A stretch of DNA of 32,123 nt from Deltaproteobacteria bacterium (GTDB lineage Bacteria > Myxococcota_A > UBA9160 > SMWR01): contig JAHEEJ010000006.1 in assembly GCA_024640705.1 (NCBI GenBank), positions 1 to 32,123 of the forward strand, written 5' to 3'. The position numbers were made by a program, and so were the translations under genes. Positions within the stretch are counted from its first letter, which is position 1. The number at the start of each line of letters is the position of its first letter. The notes beneath the pieces were generated by a model. It did no database searches. It saw only the letters and a program-made list of their open reading frames with translations, and was not told the origin of the DNA. Of the stretch, positions 7,607 to 16,686 are shown in pieces.

Positions 7607-9085
7607 TCAGCCGTCGTCCTCGACGGCCCGAAACAGCGAGAGCTGGGGGATCTTGTCGCCGCTTTCCACCTCGACCGGGTAGTCGTTGGAGAAGCAGGCG
7701 TCGCAAAAGCCGATTTTGAGCGGCTCGGCGCTCTTTCGCAGCCCCTCCAGCGAGAGATAGCGAAGCGAATCCGCGCCGATGATCTCGCAGATTTCGTCGA
7801 CGCTGTGGTTGTTCGCGATCAACTCGGCGCGGGTGGGTGTGTCGATCCCGTAGTGGCAGGGCCCGATGGTCGGCGGCGCCGAGATTCGCAGGTGAACCTC
7901 GGTCGCGCCGGCGTTGCGCAGCATCGTCACGAGCTTGATGAGAGTGGTCCCGCGCACGATCGAGTCGTCGACCAGCACCACGCGCTTGCCCTTCAAGACG
8001 CTCGCGACCGCGTTGTGCTTCACCTTGACACCGAAGTGCCGGATCGATTGTGCGGGCTCGATGAAGGTGCGTCGCACATAGTGGTTGCGAATCATCGCCT
8101 GCTCGTACGGGATGCCGATCTCCTCCGCGTAACCGAGCGCTGCGGTGTTGCCCGAGTCGAGAACCGGCACGATCAGATCGGCGTTTACCGGGTGCTCGCG
8201 CGCGAGCAGTCGACCCAACTCCTTTCGATAGGCGTAGACGTTTTGACCGTTGAGGTTCGAGTCGGGCCGCGCAAAGTAGATGTACTCGAAGATACAAAAG
8301 CGCTCTTTCACCTTCTGCATGAATGGACGCAGGGTGCGAATCCGCCCGCGCTTGATCACCACGACCTCACCCGGCTCCAGATCGCGGTCGTACTCGGCTC
8401 CGATCAGATCGAGTGCGCAGGTTTCGCTCGCCACCACCCAGGACCGGTCGAGACGTCCGAGGCAGAGGGGACGAAATCCGTGGGGATCGCGCACGGCGAT
8501 CAGCGAGTCGCCCGTCATCAAGACCAGACTGAACGCGCCCTTGACGCGTGAAAGCGCGTCGATCAAACGCTCTTCCTGGGTGCGCTCGCGGGATCGCGCG
8601 AGCAACTGGACGATCGTCTCGCTATCGGCCGTGGTGCTGAAGATCGCGCCGCGGCCCTCGAGTTCGCGCCGGATCGCGAGGGCGTTGACGAGGTTGCCAT
8701 TGTGGGCGATCGCAACCGGCCCGCCGTCGGTCGTCGCGCAAAACGGTTGCGCGTTGCGAAGCTGGCTGCCGCCGGCCGTCGAATAGCGAACGTGACCGAT
8801 CGCCATCCGGCCCGGAAGCTTGCGCAGGGTCTTCTCGTTGAAGACGTCTGCGACCAGGCCCATCGCGCGGTGCACGCGGTGCTCACCGCCATCTGTCGTG
8901 ACGATCCCCGCGCTCTCCTGCCCGCGGTGCTGCAGCGCGTAGAGGCCCAGGTAGGCGATGTTGGCGGCCTCTGAATGGCCCTGGATCCCGACCACGCCGC
9001 ACTCGTCGTGAAAGCGATCGCGCTGGAGTTCTCCGGCGAGTTCTCTCTCGAGTGCGGGGTCGATCTCGATCAGTCTGCGGCTCAC
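7607..9085 (-). CDS. purF: Amidophosphoribosyltransferase
   Basis: 492 aa. It commits PRPP to purine synthesis by making 5-phosphoribosylamine with ammonia from glutamine. A propeptide of 28 residues precedes the N-terminal nucleophile Cys29 ([10 protein letters not shown]), so self-processing is expected. The PRPP loop [13 protein letters not shown] is intact. Four cysteines sit in the Bacillus-type arrangement for a [4Fe-4S] cluster: [24 protein letters not shown] and the terminal CDAC. I chose the GTG at 9085 because it overlaps the purL stop (GTGA) and has GGGAG upstream; longer in-frame starts lie inside purL. It is last of the purQ-purL-purF operon. Confidence 0.95.
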   Translation of the reverse strand: MSRRLIEIDPALERELAGELQRDRFHDECGVVGIQGHSEAANIAYLGLYALQHRGQESAGIVTTDGGEHRVHRAMGLVADVFNEKTLRKLPGRMAIGHVRYSTAGGSQLRNAQPFCATTDGGPVAIAHNGNLVNALAIRRELEGRGAIFSTTADSETIVQLLARSRERTQEERLIDALSRVKGAFSLVLMTGDSLIAVRDPHGFRPLCLGRLDRSWVVASETCALDLIGAEYDRDLEPGEVVVIKRGRIRTLRPFMQKVKERFCIFEYIYFARPDSNLNGQNVYAYRKELGRLLAREHPVNADLIVPVLDSGNTAALGYAEEIGIPYEQAMIRNHYVRRTFIEPAQSIRHFGVKVKHNAVASVLKGKRVVLVDDSIVRGTTLIKLVTMLRNAGATEVHLRISAPPTIGPCHYGIDTPTRAELIANNHSVDEICEIIGADSLRYLSLEGLRKSAEPLKIGFCDACFSNDYPVEVESGDKIPQLSLFRAVEDDG

Positions 9086-11331
9086 GATTCTCCCAACCTG
9101 CGCGGGATGGCGTCCCGCCAGCGTTCGTAGAGCGACACGACTTCGACGTCGAGCCACGGCTCTCCTTCGATGGGTCCAACCGACAACCGTTCGCCTCCGG
9201 TTTCACCGATGCACTCGGCAGGGACTCCGGATTCTCGCGCGAGTTCAATCAGTGCCTTCGCGTCCGAGGTCGTCGCGACGACCCTGCCGGTCGATTCCCC
9301 AAAGAGCAGTGCGTCGGGTCGGATGGTACCCGGCAGCCGAACCGTAGCACCCACCCGTGCCGGCCCGGTAAACGCGCACTCCGCGAACGCCACCGCGAGT
9401 CCACCGTCGGAAACATCGTGGGCGCTGCGGATCAGCCCGCGCGCCACGCCGGCTGCGAGCAGGCCGTGGAGGCGCTTTTCGTGCGCGAGATCGACGACCG
9501 GGGGCAGGCCCGCCTCGAGGCCGCGACGCTGCGCGAGCCACTCGCTGCCGCCGAGTTCCTCGCGGCTTTCGCCGAGCAGCACGATCGACAGGCCCGGCTG
9601 TGAAAAATGCGAAACCGCGTGGTGCTCCCAGCTCTCGAGCAGCCCGACGACCGCGATCGTTGGCGTCGGGTAGATCGCGCGTCCCGATGTCTCGTTGTAG
9701 AACGAGACATTGCCCGACACCACGGGCGTCTCGAGTGCTACGGCGGCTTCGGAGATCCCGCGGGTCGCCTCTGCGAATTCCCACATGATCTCCGGTCGCT
9801 CGGGACTGCCGAAATTCAGACAGTTGGTGAGCGCGAGTGGACGCGCTCCCGTGCAGGCGACGTTGCGGGCCGCCTCGGCGACCGCGGCCATCGCACCCAC
9901 GTGCGGGTCGAGCCAACACCAGCGCGGGTTGCAGTCGACCGACATCGCGAGCCCCTTCGCGGTCGGCTCGCCGTCTCGGCCGCGGACGCGGATCAACGCC
10001 GCGTCGCCACCGGGTCGAATCACCGTATCGCCCTGCACGAGTTGATCGTACTGGCGGTAGATCCACGCCTTCGACCCGAGGTTCGGCGAGCCGAGCAGTT
10101 CGCACAGCGCCGCCTCGAAATCCTCTTCGGGCGCAACCGAGGCGAGGTCGAGCTTCTGCCGTTCGCCGAGATCCGCGGGGCGCGCGACGGGGCGATCGAG
10201 TTCGGGCGAACTCTTCGCGACGGGATCGACCGGAATGTCGACGACCGTCTCGCCCTTCCACTGGATCCGCATCCGCCCGTCGTCGGTCACGCGTCCGACC
10301 ACCGCGACGTCGAGATCCCAGCGCCGGAAGATCTCGGCAACTTCTTCTTCGCGCCCCGCCTGGGCGACCAGCAGCATGCGCTCCTGGCTCTCGGACAGCA
10401 GCAACTCGTAGGGGATCATGCCGGTCTCGCGCTGCGGGACGGCGTCGAGATCCAGCGCGATCCCGGTCCCCGACAGGCTGGCCATCTCGAATGACGAACA
10501 GGTGAGACCCGCCGCTCCCATGTCCTGGATACCCACCACCGCATCCGTCGCCATCAACTCGAGGCAGGCCTCGATTAGACACTTTTCGGTGAATGGATCT
10601 CCGACCTGAACGGTCGGAAGCTTCGCCTCGCTCTCTGCGTCGAACTCCGCCGACGCGAGCAGGCTCGCACCGTGGATCCCGTCGCGCCCGGTCTTGCTGC
10701 CGACGTACATGACGGGATTGCCCACGCCCGACGCGCGCGCAAGAAAGATCTTGTCGGTCTCGATGATGCCCAGATTGAACGCATTCACGAGGATGTTACC
10801 CGCGTAGCAGGCGTGAAACTGGGTCTCTCCACCGACGGTGGCGACGCCGACGGCATTTCCGTAGCTCCCGACGCCCTCGACGACCCCGGCCAACAGATAT
10901 TGGTGCAGCGGCTGGTCGAGCGGGCCGAGGCGCAGCGAGTCGAGGTTTGCGACCGGTCGCGCACCCATCGTGAACACGTCGCGGAGAATCCCGCCCACGC
11001 CCGTTGCCGCCCCCTGCACGGGCGCGATGAACGAGGGGTGGTTGTGGCTCTCGATCTTGAAGACGGCGGCGAGGCCGCCCCCGATGTCGACAACGCCGGC
11101 ATTCTCGCCCGGCCCGTGGAGGACGCACGCCCCCTGGGTCGGCAATGTCTTCAAATATTTCTTGCTCGACTTGTACGAACAGTGCTCGGACCACATCACG
11201 GAGAAGATTCCGAGCTCCGGAAAGCTCGGAGTCCGGCCGAGGATCTCGACGATGCGCGCGTACTCTGCGTCGGTGAGACCGTGCTCGCGCGCGAGCGCGA
11301 GATCGACGACGGGCTCCGTGTAGTCACTCAT
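9082..11331 (-). CDS. purL: FGAM synthase subunit PurL (small form)
   Basis: 749 aa, the size of the small PurL that works with separate PurQ and PurS subunits. It converts FGAR to FGAM with ATP and ammonia channelled from PurQ. The N-terminal [14 protein letters not shown] contains the conserved His50, and [21 protein letters not shown] is the typical ATP-site segment. The C-terminal half repeats the AIRS-synthase-like fold ([13 protein letters not shown]). The ATG overlaps the purQ stop by 4 nt and its own stop overlaps the purF GTG by 4 nt. Confidence 0.96.
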   Translation of the reverse strand: MSDYTEPVVDLALAREHGLTDAEYARIVEILGRTPSFPELGIFSVMWSEHCSYKSSKKYLKTLPTQGACVLHGPGENAGVVDIGGGLAAVFKIESHNHPSFIAPVQGAATGVGGILRDVFTMGARPVANLDSLRLGPLDQPLHQYLLAGVVEGVGSYGNAVGVATVGGETQFHACYAGNILVNAFNLGIIETDKIFLARASGVGNPVMYVGSKTGRDGIHGASLLASAEFDAESEAKLPTVQVGDPFTEKCLIEACLELMATDAVVGIQDMGAAGLTCSSFEMASLSGTGIALDLDAVPQRETGMIPYELLLSESQERMLLVAQAGREEEVAEIFRRWDLDVAVVGRVTDDGRMRIQWKGETVVDIPVDPVAKSSPELDRPVARPADLGERQKLDLASVAPEEDFEAALCELLGSPNLGSKAWIYRQYDQLVQGDTVIRPGGDAALIRVRGRDGEPTAKGLAMSVDCNPRWCWLDPHVGAMAAVAEAARNVACTGARPLALTNCLNFGSPERPEIMWEFAEATRGISEAAVALETPVVSGNVSFYNETSGRAIYPTPTIAVVGLLESWEHHAVSHFSQPGLSIVLLGESREELGGSEWLAQRRGLEAGLPPVVDLAHEKRLHGLLAAGVARGLIRSAHDVSDGGLAVAFAECAFTGPARVGATVRLPGTIRPDALLFGESTGRVVATTSDAKALIELARESGVPAECIGETGGERLSVGPIEGEPWLDVEVVSLYERWRDAIPRRLGES

Positions 11332-12035
11332 CGCCCGCCCCCCGCAGCGCGAACCGCATCGACGAGCGATCCGAGCAGCAAGAGGCCGTCGGTTCCGCCA
11401 ATCGCGGCTTCGACCGCATGCTCGGGATGGGGCATCAGGCCAAATACATTGCCGCGCTCATTCGCGATCCCCGCGATGTTCGCCAGCGAGCCGTTGGGAT
11501 TCGAGGCCTCGTCGACGGTCCCGCTCTCGTCGCAATAGCGCAGCACGACCTGGCCGTTCGCCTCGAGGCGCGCCAACTCCTGCGGCGCAGCAAAATAGGC
11601 GCCCTCGCCATTCTTGATCGGAATGCGCAACACCTGCCCGGCAGCCGTGCGAGAGGTGAACGGCGGATTCGCGCGCTCGACGCGCAGATGGACGAATTCG
11701 CAGCCGAAGTGCAGGTTCTGGTTGCGCAGCAGTGCACCGGGCAGCAGGCCGGTCTCGCAAAGGACCTGGAAGCCGTTGCAGACTCCGAGCACCGGACCAC
11801 CCGCTTCCGCAAAGCGCCTGACGGCGGCCATCACGGGCGAGTACTGGGCCATCGCCCCGCAGCGCAGGTAGTCGCCGTAGGAAAAGCCCCCGGGCAGCAC
11901 GACGGCGCGGGTCTGCGGCGGGAGCTCCGGCTCCTTGTGCCAGACCAGCTGCGCGCTCGCCTTCAGAACGCTGTCGAACGCAAACCGCATGTCGCGGTCG
12001 TCGAGCGAACCTGGAAATTGAATCACCGAAAACAG
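11328..12035 (-). CDS. purQ: FGAM synthase glutaminase subunit PurQ
   Basis: About 235 aa. A class I glutamine amidotransferase that supplies ammonia to PurL. Visible motifs are FSVIQFPGS at the N-terminus, [18 protein letters not shown], the nucleophile in GVCNGFQ and the catalytic His-Glu pair in HPEH. Family members usually begin 4 residues before VIxFPGS, and no ATG lies there. A CTG at 12035, preceded by CGAGG at 6-nt spacing, gives the best N-terminus. A GTG at 12026 is the alternative and removes the first strand. The frame is open far upstream, but that extension crosses the likely promoter at 12118-12146, so I reject it. It is first in purQ-purL-purF. Confidence 0.9.
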   Translation of the reverse strand: MFSVIQFPGSLDDRDMRFAFDSVLKASAQLVWHKEPELPPQTRAVVLPGGFSYGDYLRCGAMAQYSPVMAAVRRFAEAGGPVLGVCNGFQVLCETGLLPGALLRNQNLHFGCEFVHLRVERANPPFTSRTAAGQVLRIPIKNGEGAYFAAPQELARLEANGQVVLRYCDESGTVDEASNPNGSLANIAGIANERGNVFGLMPHPEHAVEAAIGGTDGLLLLGSLVDAVRAAGGGR

Positions 12036-12117
12036 CTGAAACCTCGGGGGCGGTACCAGCCTCGACTTGCTGCCAGCACCCTGGAATTGCTCATCTTCTT
12101 CAACGGGAACGAGAGCG

Positions 12118-12146
12118 AGTTTACCGACGCAAACCCTTCCAAACAA
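12118..12146 (-). promoter_or_regulatory. Possible purQLF promoter
   Basis: On the minus strand TTGTTT (12141-12146), a 17-bp spacer and TAAACT (12118-12123) form a reasonable -35/-10 pair. The start of transcription would fall near 12111, about 75-85 nt before the proposed purQ start. Confidence 0.4.
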
Positions 12147-12335
12147 CCCGAGCGCGGCCACGAAATGCGCCGATTCCCTCGGAATGGTGCGATTCGTCAT
12201 TGCTCGCGACCCCATCGAGGCGTTATATGAAGAGGGAGCGTGGCGCCGCGATCCAGGCGCGTGGCTGGCGAATCCTTCGGATTCGCTTTCGGCGGAGCGT
12301 GACCCCATATCGGGGTCACACACCTGGGAGGAACA
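12147..12335. promoter_or_regulatory. Divergent purQ/purC control region
   Basis: Noncoding region between the purQ promoter and purC. It holds two hairpins on the purC side: a 6-bp stem at 12270-12284 and a perfect 8-bp stem at 12299-12319. A weak possible -10 (TATATG, 12224-12229) lies 18 bp after TTGCTC (12200-12205), reading towards purC. No known purine riboswitch core was recognised. Confidence 0.4.
12299..12319 (+). promoter_or_regulatory. Perfect hairpin just before the purC ribosome site
   Basis: GTGACCCC (12299-12306) and GGGGTCAC (12312-12319) form a perfect 8-bp stem with a 5-nt loop, ending 7 nt before the purC Shine-Dalgarno. No T-tract follows, so it is not a standard terminator. 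It could be a dimeric-repressor operator or a leader structure that affects translation; sequence alone does not decide. Confidence 0.45.
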
Positions 12336-13301
12336 GTGGGCATCGATTTCGGACTTTTGAGGGACCAGTGTGAGCGCACCCTGGGCGAGACGCAGTTCTC
12401 GGGCCTCGGCACGCGCGTGGCCGGCAAGGTGCGCGACAACTACATCGCTGGCAAACACCGTTATCTCGTGGCGACCGACCGCGTGAGCTGTTTCGACGTG
12501 GTCGTCAGCACCCTGCCCTTCAAGGGACAAATCCTCAACCAGCTCGCGGCATTCTGGTTCGAGAAGACCCGGGACATCGCCCGCAATCACCTCGTCGAGG
12601 TGCCGGACCCCAACGTCTCGAAGGTGCTCGAGTGTGAGACGCTGCCCGTCGAATTCGTCTACCGCGCCTACCTGACGGGTTCGAGTTCGACCTCGATCTG
12701 GACCGCCTACAACCGCGGCGAACGCAATTACTGCGGCCACACGCTCGAGAACGGCATGCGCAAGCACGATCCGCTGCCCGAGCCGCTGCTCACCCCGACC
12801 ACCAAGGCCGAACAAGGTGCCCACGACGAGCTGACCTCGCGCGAAGCGCTGATCGAGAGCGGGCAGATCAGCGCCGAACTCTACGACAAGGCGGCCGCGA
12901 TCGGATCGTCCCTGTTCGCCGAGGGGCGCAAATGGGCGGATTCTCGCGGCTTGATCCTCGTCGACACGAAATACGAGATGGGACTCGACGCGGACGGCGA
13001 GATCGTCGTGATCGACGAGATCCACACCCCCGATTCTTCGCGCTACTGGCATCAGGACAGTTACGCGCGGGCGCTCGAGCAAGGTGGGGATCCCACACAA
13101 CTCGACAAGGAGTACCTGCGCGTCTGGCTCGGCGATCAGGGCTACAAGGGAGACGGCCAGTGCCCCGACATCCCGGTCGACGTGCGCTGTGAGGCGACGC
13201 GCCGCTACATCGAGGCTTTCGAACAGATCACGGGCACCGCGTTCGAGCCGAACACCGAGCCGATCGAGGAGCGGATCCGCCGCAACCTCGGGATCGACTG
13301 A
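12336..13301 (+). CDS. purC: SAICAR synthase
   Basis: 321 aa. It ligates aspartate to CAIR in purine synthesis, forming SAICAR. The sequence shows GTRVAGKVRDNY near the N-terminus, the conserved ATDRVSCFDVV, FVYRAYLTGSSSTS, LILVDTKYEMG and VIDEIHTPDSSRYW segments. The length and the FWFEKT segment fit the longer, roughly 300-aa SAICAR synthases rather than the 240-aa type. The start is GTG with a strong GGAGGA (12327-12332) upstream. It is divergent from purQ, which suggests shared control of the purine genes. Confidence 0.96.
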   Translation: MGIDFGLLRDQCERTLGETQFSGLGTRVAGKVRDNYIAGKHRYLVATDRVSCFDVVVSTLPFKGQILNQLAAFWFEKTRDIARNHLVEVPDPNVSKVLECETLPVEFVYRAYLTGSSSTSIWTAYNRGERNYCGHTLENGMRKHDPLPEPLLTPTTKAEQGAHDELTSREALIESGQISAELYDKAAAIGSSLFAEGRKWADSRGLILVDTKYEMGLDADGEIVVIDEIHTPDSSRYWHQDSYARALEQGGDPTQLDKEYLRVWLGDQGYKGDGQCPDIPVDVRCEATRRYIEAFEQITGTAFEPNTEPIEERIRRNLGID

Positions 13302-13332
13302 GCAGCGCGTTCGACCGACGGCAAAACGCGAA

Positions 13333-13367
13333 GCGCCGCACCACTCCGGCCTGGAGTCGTGCGGCGC
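13333..13367. terminator. Bidirectional terminator between purC and the OmpA-type gene
   Basis: A 15-bp inverted repeat (13333-13347 with 13353-13367), broken only by one C-C mismatch, sits between the converging stops of purC (13301) and the lipoprotein gene (13380). The minus-strand side is followed by a T-rich stretch containing TTTT. It most likely ends both transcripts. Confidence 0.7.
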
Positions 13368-13379
13368 CACAAACCCCGC

Positions 13380-14042
13380 TCAGGACGTGATCGGTATCAG
13401 CTTCAGTTGGACGCGGCGGTTGCGCTCGCGACCCGCCGGGGTGTCGTTGTCCGCAACGGGGTCGCGCTCGCCGAATCCCCTCGTCCAGACCCGGCCCGAA
13501 GCGACGCCCTGCGACGTGAAATAGGAACCCACGCTCGCGGCGCGGCGCTCCGAGAGTTCCTGGTTGTACTGATCGGATCCGGTGCTGTCCGTGTAGCCCG
13601 ATACCTCGAGATTCGTCTTGTCGAATTCCTTCACCACGAGCACGACCGAGTTCAACACGTCGTAGAAATCCGAGCGGATGCTGGATTGATTGACGTCGAA
13701 GGTCACGTTGCCGGGCATGTTGAGGATCAGGTCGTCCCCTACACGGGTGACGCTCACGCCTGTGCCCTGTAGCTGCTCTCGGAGTTTGGATTCCTGGTGA
13801 TCCATGTAGGCTCCGACCGCTCCACCCGCGAGCACACCCGCGGCCGCGCCGATGCCCGCGCGCTTGCCGCGGTTGCCACCCGTGGCCGCGCCGATCGCCG
13901 CGCCCGTCGCGCCGCCGATCACAGCCCCCGTTGCCGTCTTGCTGACCTTTTTTTCACCGGTATACGGGTCGGTGACGCAGGCGGTGAGTAGACCAAGACC
14001 CGCCGCGAGCGCGACGGCCTGAAAAAAGTAGAGATTGCGCAT
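13380..14042 (-). CDS. OmpA-family lipoprotein with glycine zipper
   Basis: 220 aa. A lipoprotein signal ends in the lipobox LTAC (residues 19-22, Cys22 acylated). Residues 36-80 are a glycine-zipper region rich in GAxxGAxxG. The C-terminal half is an OmpA-like peptidoglycan-binding domain (VTFDVNQSSI, then NQELSERRAASVGSYF and NRRVQL). Such proteins are tethered to the outer membrane and hold peptidoglycan non-covalently, as in the YiaD group. The ATG at 14042 has a run of G upstream and gives a proper lipoprotein signal; the longer frame does not. A possible extended -10 (TGGTATGCT on the minus strand, 14074-14082) lies just upstream. Confidence 0.9.
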   Translation of the reverse strand: MRNLYFFQAVALAAGLGLLTACVTDPYTGEKKVSKTATGAVIGGATGAAIGAATGGNRGKRAGIGAAAGVLAGGAVGAYMDHQESKLREQLQGTGVSVTRVGDDLILNMPGNVTFDVNQSSIRSDFYDVLNSVVLVVKEFDKTNLEVSGYTDSTGSDQYNQELSERRAASVGSYFTSQGVASGRVWTRGFGERDPVADNDTPAGRERNRRVQLKLIPITS

Positions 14043-14073
14043 CCGGTTCCCCCCAGGATTCGAGTGAGCGGAG

Positions 14074-14082
14074 AGCATACCA
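14074..14082 (-). promoter_or_regulatory. Possible extended -10 promoter of the OmpA-type gene
   Basis: TGGTATGCT on the minus strand fits an extended -10 (TGn plus TATGCT, 4 of 6). No good -35 was seen. It lies about 30 nt before the lipoprotein start. Confidence 0.3.
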
Positions 14083-14150
14083 GAATCATCGCCTACGGAG
14101 CGGCGCACGTAGCCCCGGGGGAGCCGCCTGATGCTCGATCGCGGCGATCG

Positions 14151-16517
14151 TCAGTGCCGGGCGGCGCCGTTCGAATCGCCCGAGGCCGGAGCGCGGTCGA
14201 TCTCGAACTGATGGACCACGAGGGCCGGTTCCGAGATTTCGGATCCGGAGTGAATCTGCATCTGCGCGCGCGGCAGCGCGAGACTCAATCCACTTCCATC
14301 CAGGCGCGTGACGACCAGGTAGTTCCCGAGCCTGCTCAGGGGCTCGACGGTCGAATAGCTGTAGCGGAAGTGAAAGCGATCGCCGGACCGCATGTCCGGA
14401 ATCATCTCCGCGAAGAAATTCGCTTCTTCGACCTTCAAGGCGTGCTTCACTTCGATCCGGCCTGCATCGCCCACCAGCTCGACTTCGAGATCTACGTCGA
14501 TGCGAGAATTCGCGGGGACCGACAGGTACTGCCCGCCGAAGACCCACTGCAGATCGTCGACATCATCGCGAATCTGGAAGACCGACCCGTCGCTCAAGCG
14601 GATGTCACGCGCGGCGCTCGACGCAACCGCCGCGTCGGTCTTCGACCGCGATCCGGAGATGCGCAGACTCCCGTCCACGGATCTGCGCAGCCAGGCGATG
14701 TCGCCTTCGAAGCTTCCAGACAGTGCGTGGACACCGTTCTTGAACAGGCGCTGGTCATCCGTGGCCGCGCGAATGCAGCGCTTCAGATCCTCGCTGCAGA
14801 TCACCAGTTGGCCGTCCACATTCAGCCCACCCACCCGATCGAAGTACGTGTTCCCAAACACCAATGCGCGCGGGTCCGCATAACGCCGAAACACGCTTCG
14901 ACCCGAGAAGCCGTGCGCGTAGTCGGCGAGGCCGAGCCAGTCCAACGTCGACAGCGGGATGTCGAACTGCGCCTGCGGGGTGTCGATACGCAACGGCTCG
15001 CCTCCGGGCTGCATCGCGACCAGAAAGCCCCAATTCTGGGCGAGTCGGGTCTGCATGTCGCCCTTTTTCACGCGCATGCCCTGCGATTCATCGGATGTCA
15101 GCAACACCAGCGTGTCGTCGAGAACCCCTCTCGCCTCGAGTTCGGCGACGAATTCGCCGACTGCCAGGTCGAGGTATTGAAACGCGCGCTGCCTGCGATC
15201 CAACTCGGCGTCTTGCATGAACGCCGCGGGAACGGTCTGGGGGTGATGGGTGCCGGCCGTGAGCAGGGTGAGAAACCAGGGGCGATCCTGCCCGCGCAGT
15301 TCCTCGATCATGCGCAAGCTCTGTTGCAGGAAGGTTCGATCGTCCACGCCCCACTTGCTGCGCGAGTAGGCGTTCTCGAAATACGCGTCACCGAGAGATC
15401 GTTCGAAGCCGATCTTCGGCATGAACCTGTCCTTCAACATGAACGTCATCGGCGCAGCCTGCAGGTAGACGGTCGCGTAGCCGGCCTCTGCGAGCGCAGC
15501 CGGAAGGCAGCGCTTGCCATCGCGTGGGTCGGAACGCGAGGCCAGTTCCGACATCTTGGCCTCTACCGAAACGAGCCGCGGAAGTTCGCCGCAAAGCAGC
15601 GCGTACTCGCCGCGGTTGGTCTGGCGCTGCTGCGCGATGAAGCTCGTGAACACGACGTGGTCGCGCGCGATGCGGCTGAGTTCGGGCATCGAAATTCCGA
15701 TCGGGCGGCGCTCGTTGGCGGCTGCGATCGGCTCGATGTAGGCGCCCGAGACACCCTCGAGCACCACGAGCAGAACGTTGGTCTTCGCCTCACCGAACCC
15801 GACCACCGGTTCGCCGTCGAGATCTGGCGCGAGTTCTCCGTCGGCGGCCGGCGCGGATTCTGCGAGCGCCGCCGGCTCGACGGAACCGCGCACGGGAATG
15901 CCTCGAGTCAGCCACGAGATGTTTTGCGCCACGAAGTGGGTCTGGCGCCATTCGAGCGCCTCGGGAGATGGGTTCCACAAGACCTGGGCCGCAGCCGCCA
16001 GCGCACAGCCGACGACGAGGGTTGGTAGCCGCACACGTCCGCCCGGGCGCAGAGCCGCCCAACCGAGACCCAGCGTCGCCAGCAACGCGCCAGCCAACAG
16101 CCACGACTGCGCGGCGGCGAGCACCGACCCGCGCAGGAAGGTCGGATCGGTGAGGTAGCCCGCGTAACGCAGCGCCATGTTCGCGCCGTTCGCGCGCACG
16201 TGCTCGTAGTTGCCGTAGCAAAGCAGCACCCAGAGCAGCAGCAGGACCGCGCCCAACCAGCCGCGCAAACGCGCGAGCAGCCCAGCCGCAACGGCGACAG
16301 CGAGCGCTGCGGTCACGTCGGAGAGCAGGCCGCGCAGGTCGCCCGGAGCCGGCGCCAAATCCTGCTCGAAGAGCAGAAGCGCCCGCAGGCCGACCGGGAC
16401 CAGCAGCGCAGCGCATCCGAGGAGCACGAGACGAACGGCGCCCGCGTCCGCGTCCAACGCGTCGGCGCGCGAGCGGACCTTGATCGACCTGGGGCGGAGT
16501 TTTCGCGGCGCGGCCAT
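14151..16517 (-). CDS. LtaS-like membrane sulfatase-fold transferase
   Basis: 788 aa from the ATG at 16517, which has GAGGAG just upstream. About five hydrophobic segments fill residues 30-185. An extracytoplasmic alkaline-phosphatase/sulfatase domain then runs from about 245 to 560. By analogy with lipoteichoic acid synthase, E254 (LEGVSG) is a metal ligand, T300 (RQTNRGEY) is the nucleophile and GTHHP (422-426) carries a metal or substrate His. The final metal motif, usually Asp-His, reads Asp476-Glu477 here. A C-terminal region of about 200 residues is predicted to be beta-rich and is not part of the usual LtaS core. Family enzymes transfer phosphoglycerol or phosphoethanolamine groups to glycans or lipids in the periplasm; the substrate here is unknown. 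A 20-residue longer TTG start is less likely. Confidence 0.82.
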   Translation of the reverse strand: MAAPRKLRPRSIKVRSRADALDADAGAVRLVLLGCAALLVPVGLRALLLFEQDLAPAPGDLRGLLSDVTAALAVAVAAGLLARLRGWLGAVLLLLWVLLCYGNYEHVRANGANMALRYAGYLTDPTFLRGSVLAAAQSWLLAGALLATLGLGWAALRPGGRVRLPTLVVGCALAAAAQVLWNPSPEALEWRQTHFVAQNISWLTRGIPVRGSVEPAALAESAPAADGELAPDLDGEPVVGFGEAKTNVLLVVLEGVSGAYIEPIAAANERRPIGISMPELSRIARDHVVFTSFIAQQRQTNRGEYALLCGELPRLVSVEAKMSELASRSDPRDGKRCLPAALAEAGYATVYLQAAPMTFMLKDRFMPKIGFERSLGDAYFENAYSRSKWGVDDRTFLQQSLRMIEELRGQDRPWFLTLLTAGTHHPQTVPAAFMQDAELDRRQRAFQYLDLAVGEFVAELEARGVLDDTLVLLTSDESQGMRVKKGDMQTRLAQNWGFLVAMQPGGEPLRIDTPQAQFDIPLSTLDWLGLADYAHGFSGRSVFRRYADPRALVFGNTYFDRVGGLNVDGQLVICSEDLKRCIRAATDDQRLFKNGVHALSGSFEGDIAWLRRSVDGSLRISGSRSKTDAAVASSAARDIRLSDGSVFQIRDDVDDLQWVFGGQYLSVPANSRIDVDLEVELVGDAGRIEVKHALKVEEANFFAEMIPDMRSGDRFHFRYSYSTVEPLSRLGNYLVVTRLDGSGLSLALPRAQMQIHSGSEISEPALVVHQFEIDRAPASGDSNGAARH

Positions 16518-16686
16518 CCACTCCTCGACGGGCGCTCGCGAACGGGTGCCGCCGCTCGCGACGCACACTGGGCGCAAACGATAGCCCGAACGGGCCGAGT
16601 CGCGCGCGCCCGCACTGCGCGCCTATTCTCTACGCTCAGCTGACTCGAACGGCAACTGCTTCGGATGCCGATCGGCGAGAAACCGG

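Noticed and set aside
14064-16028. 654-codon open frame on the plus strand
   Set aside because: Antisense to the LtaS-like gene, whose motifs are clear; no recognisable domain.
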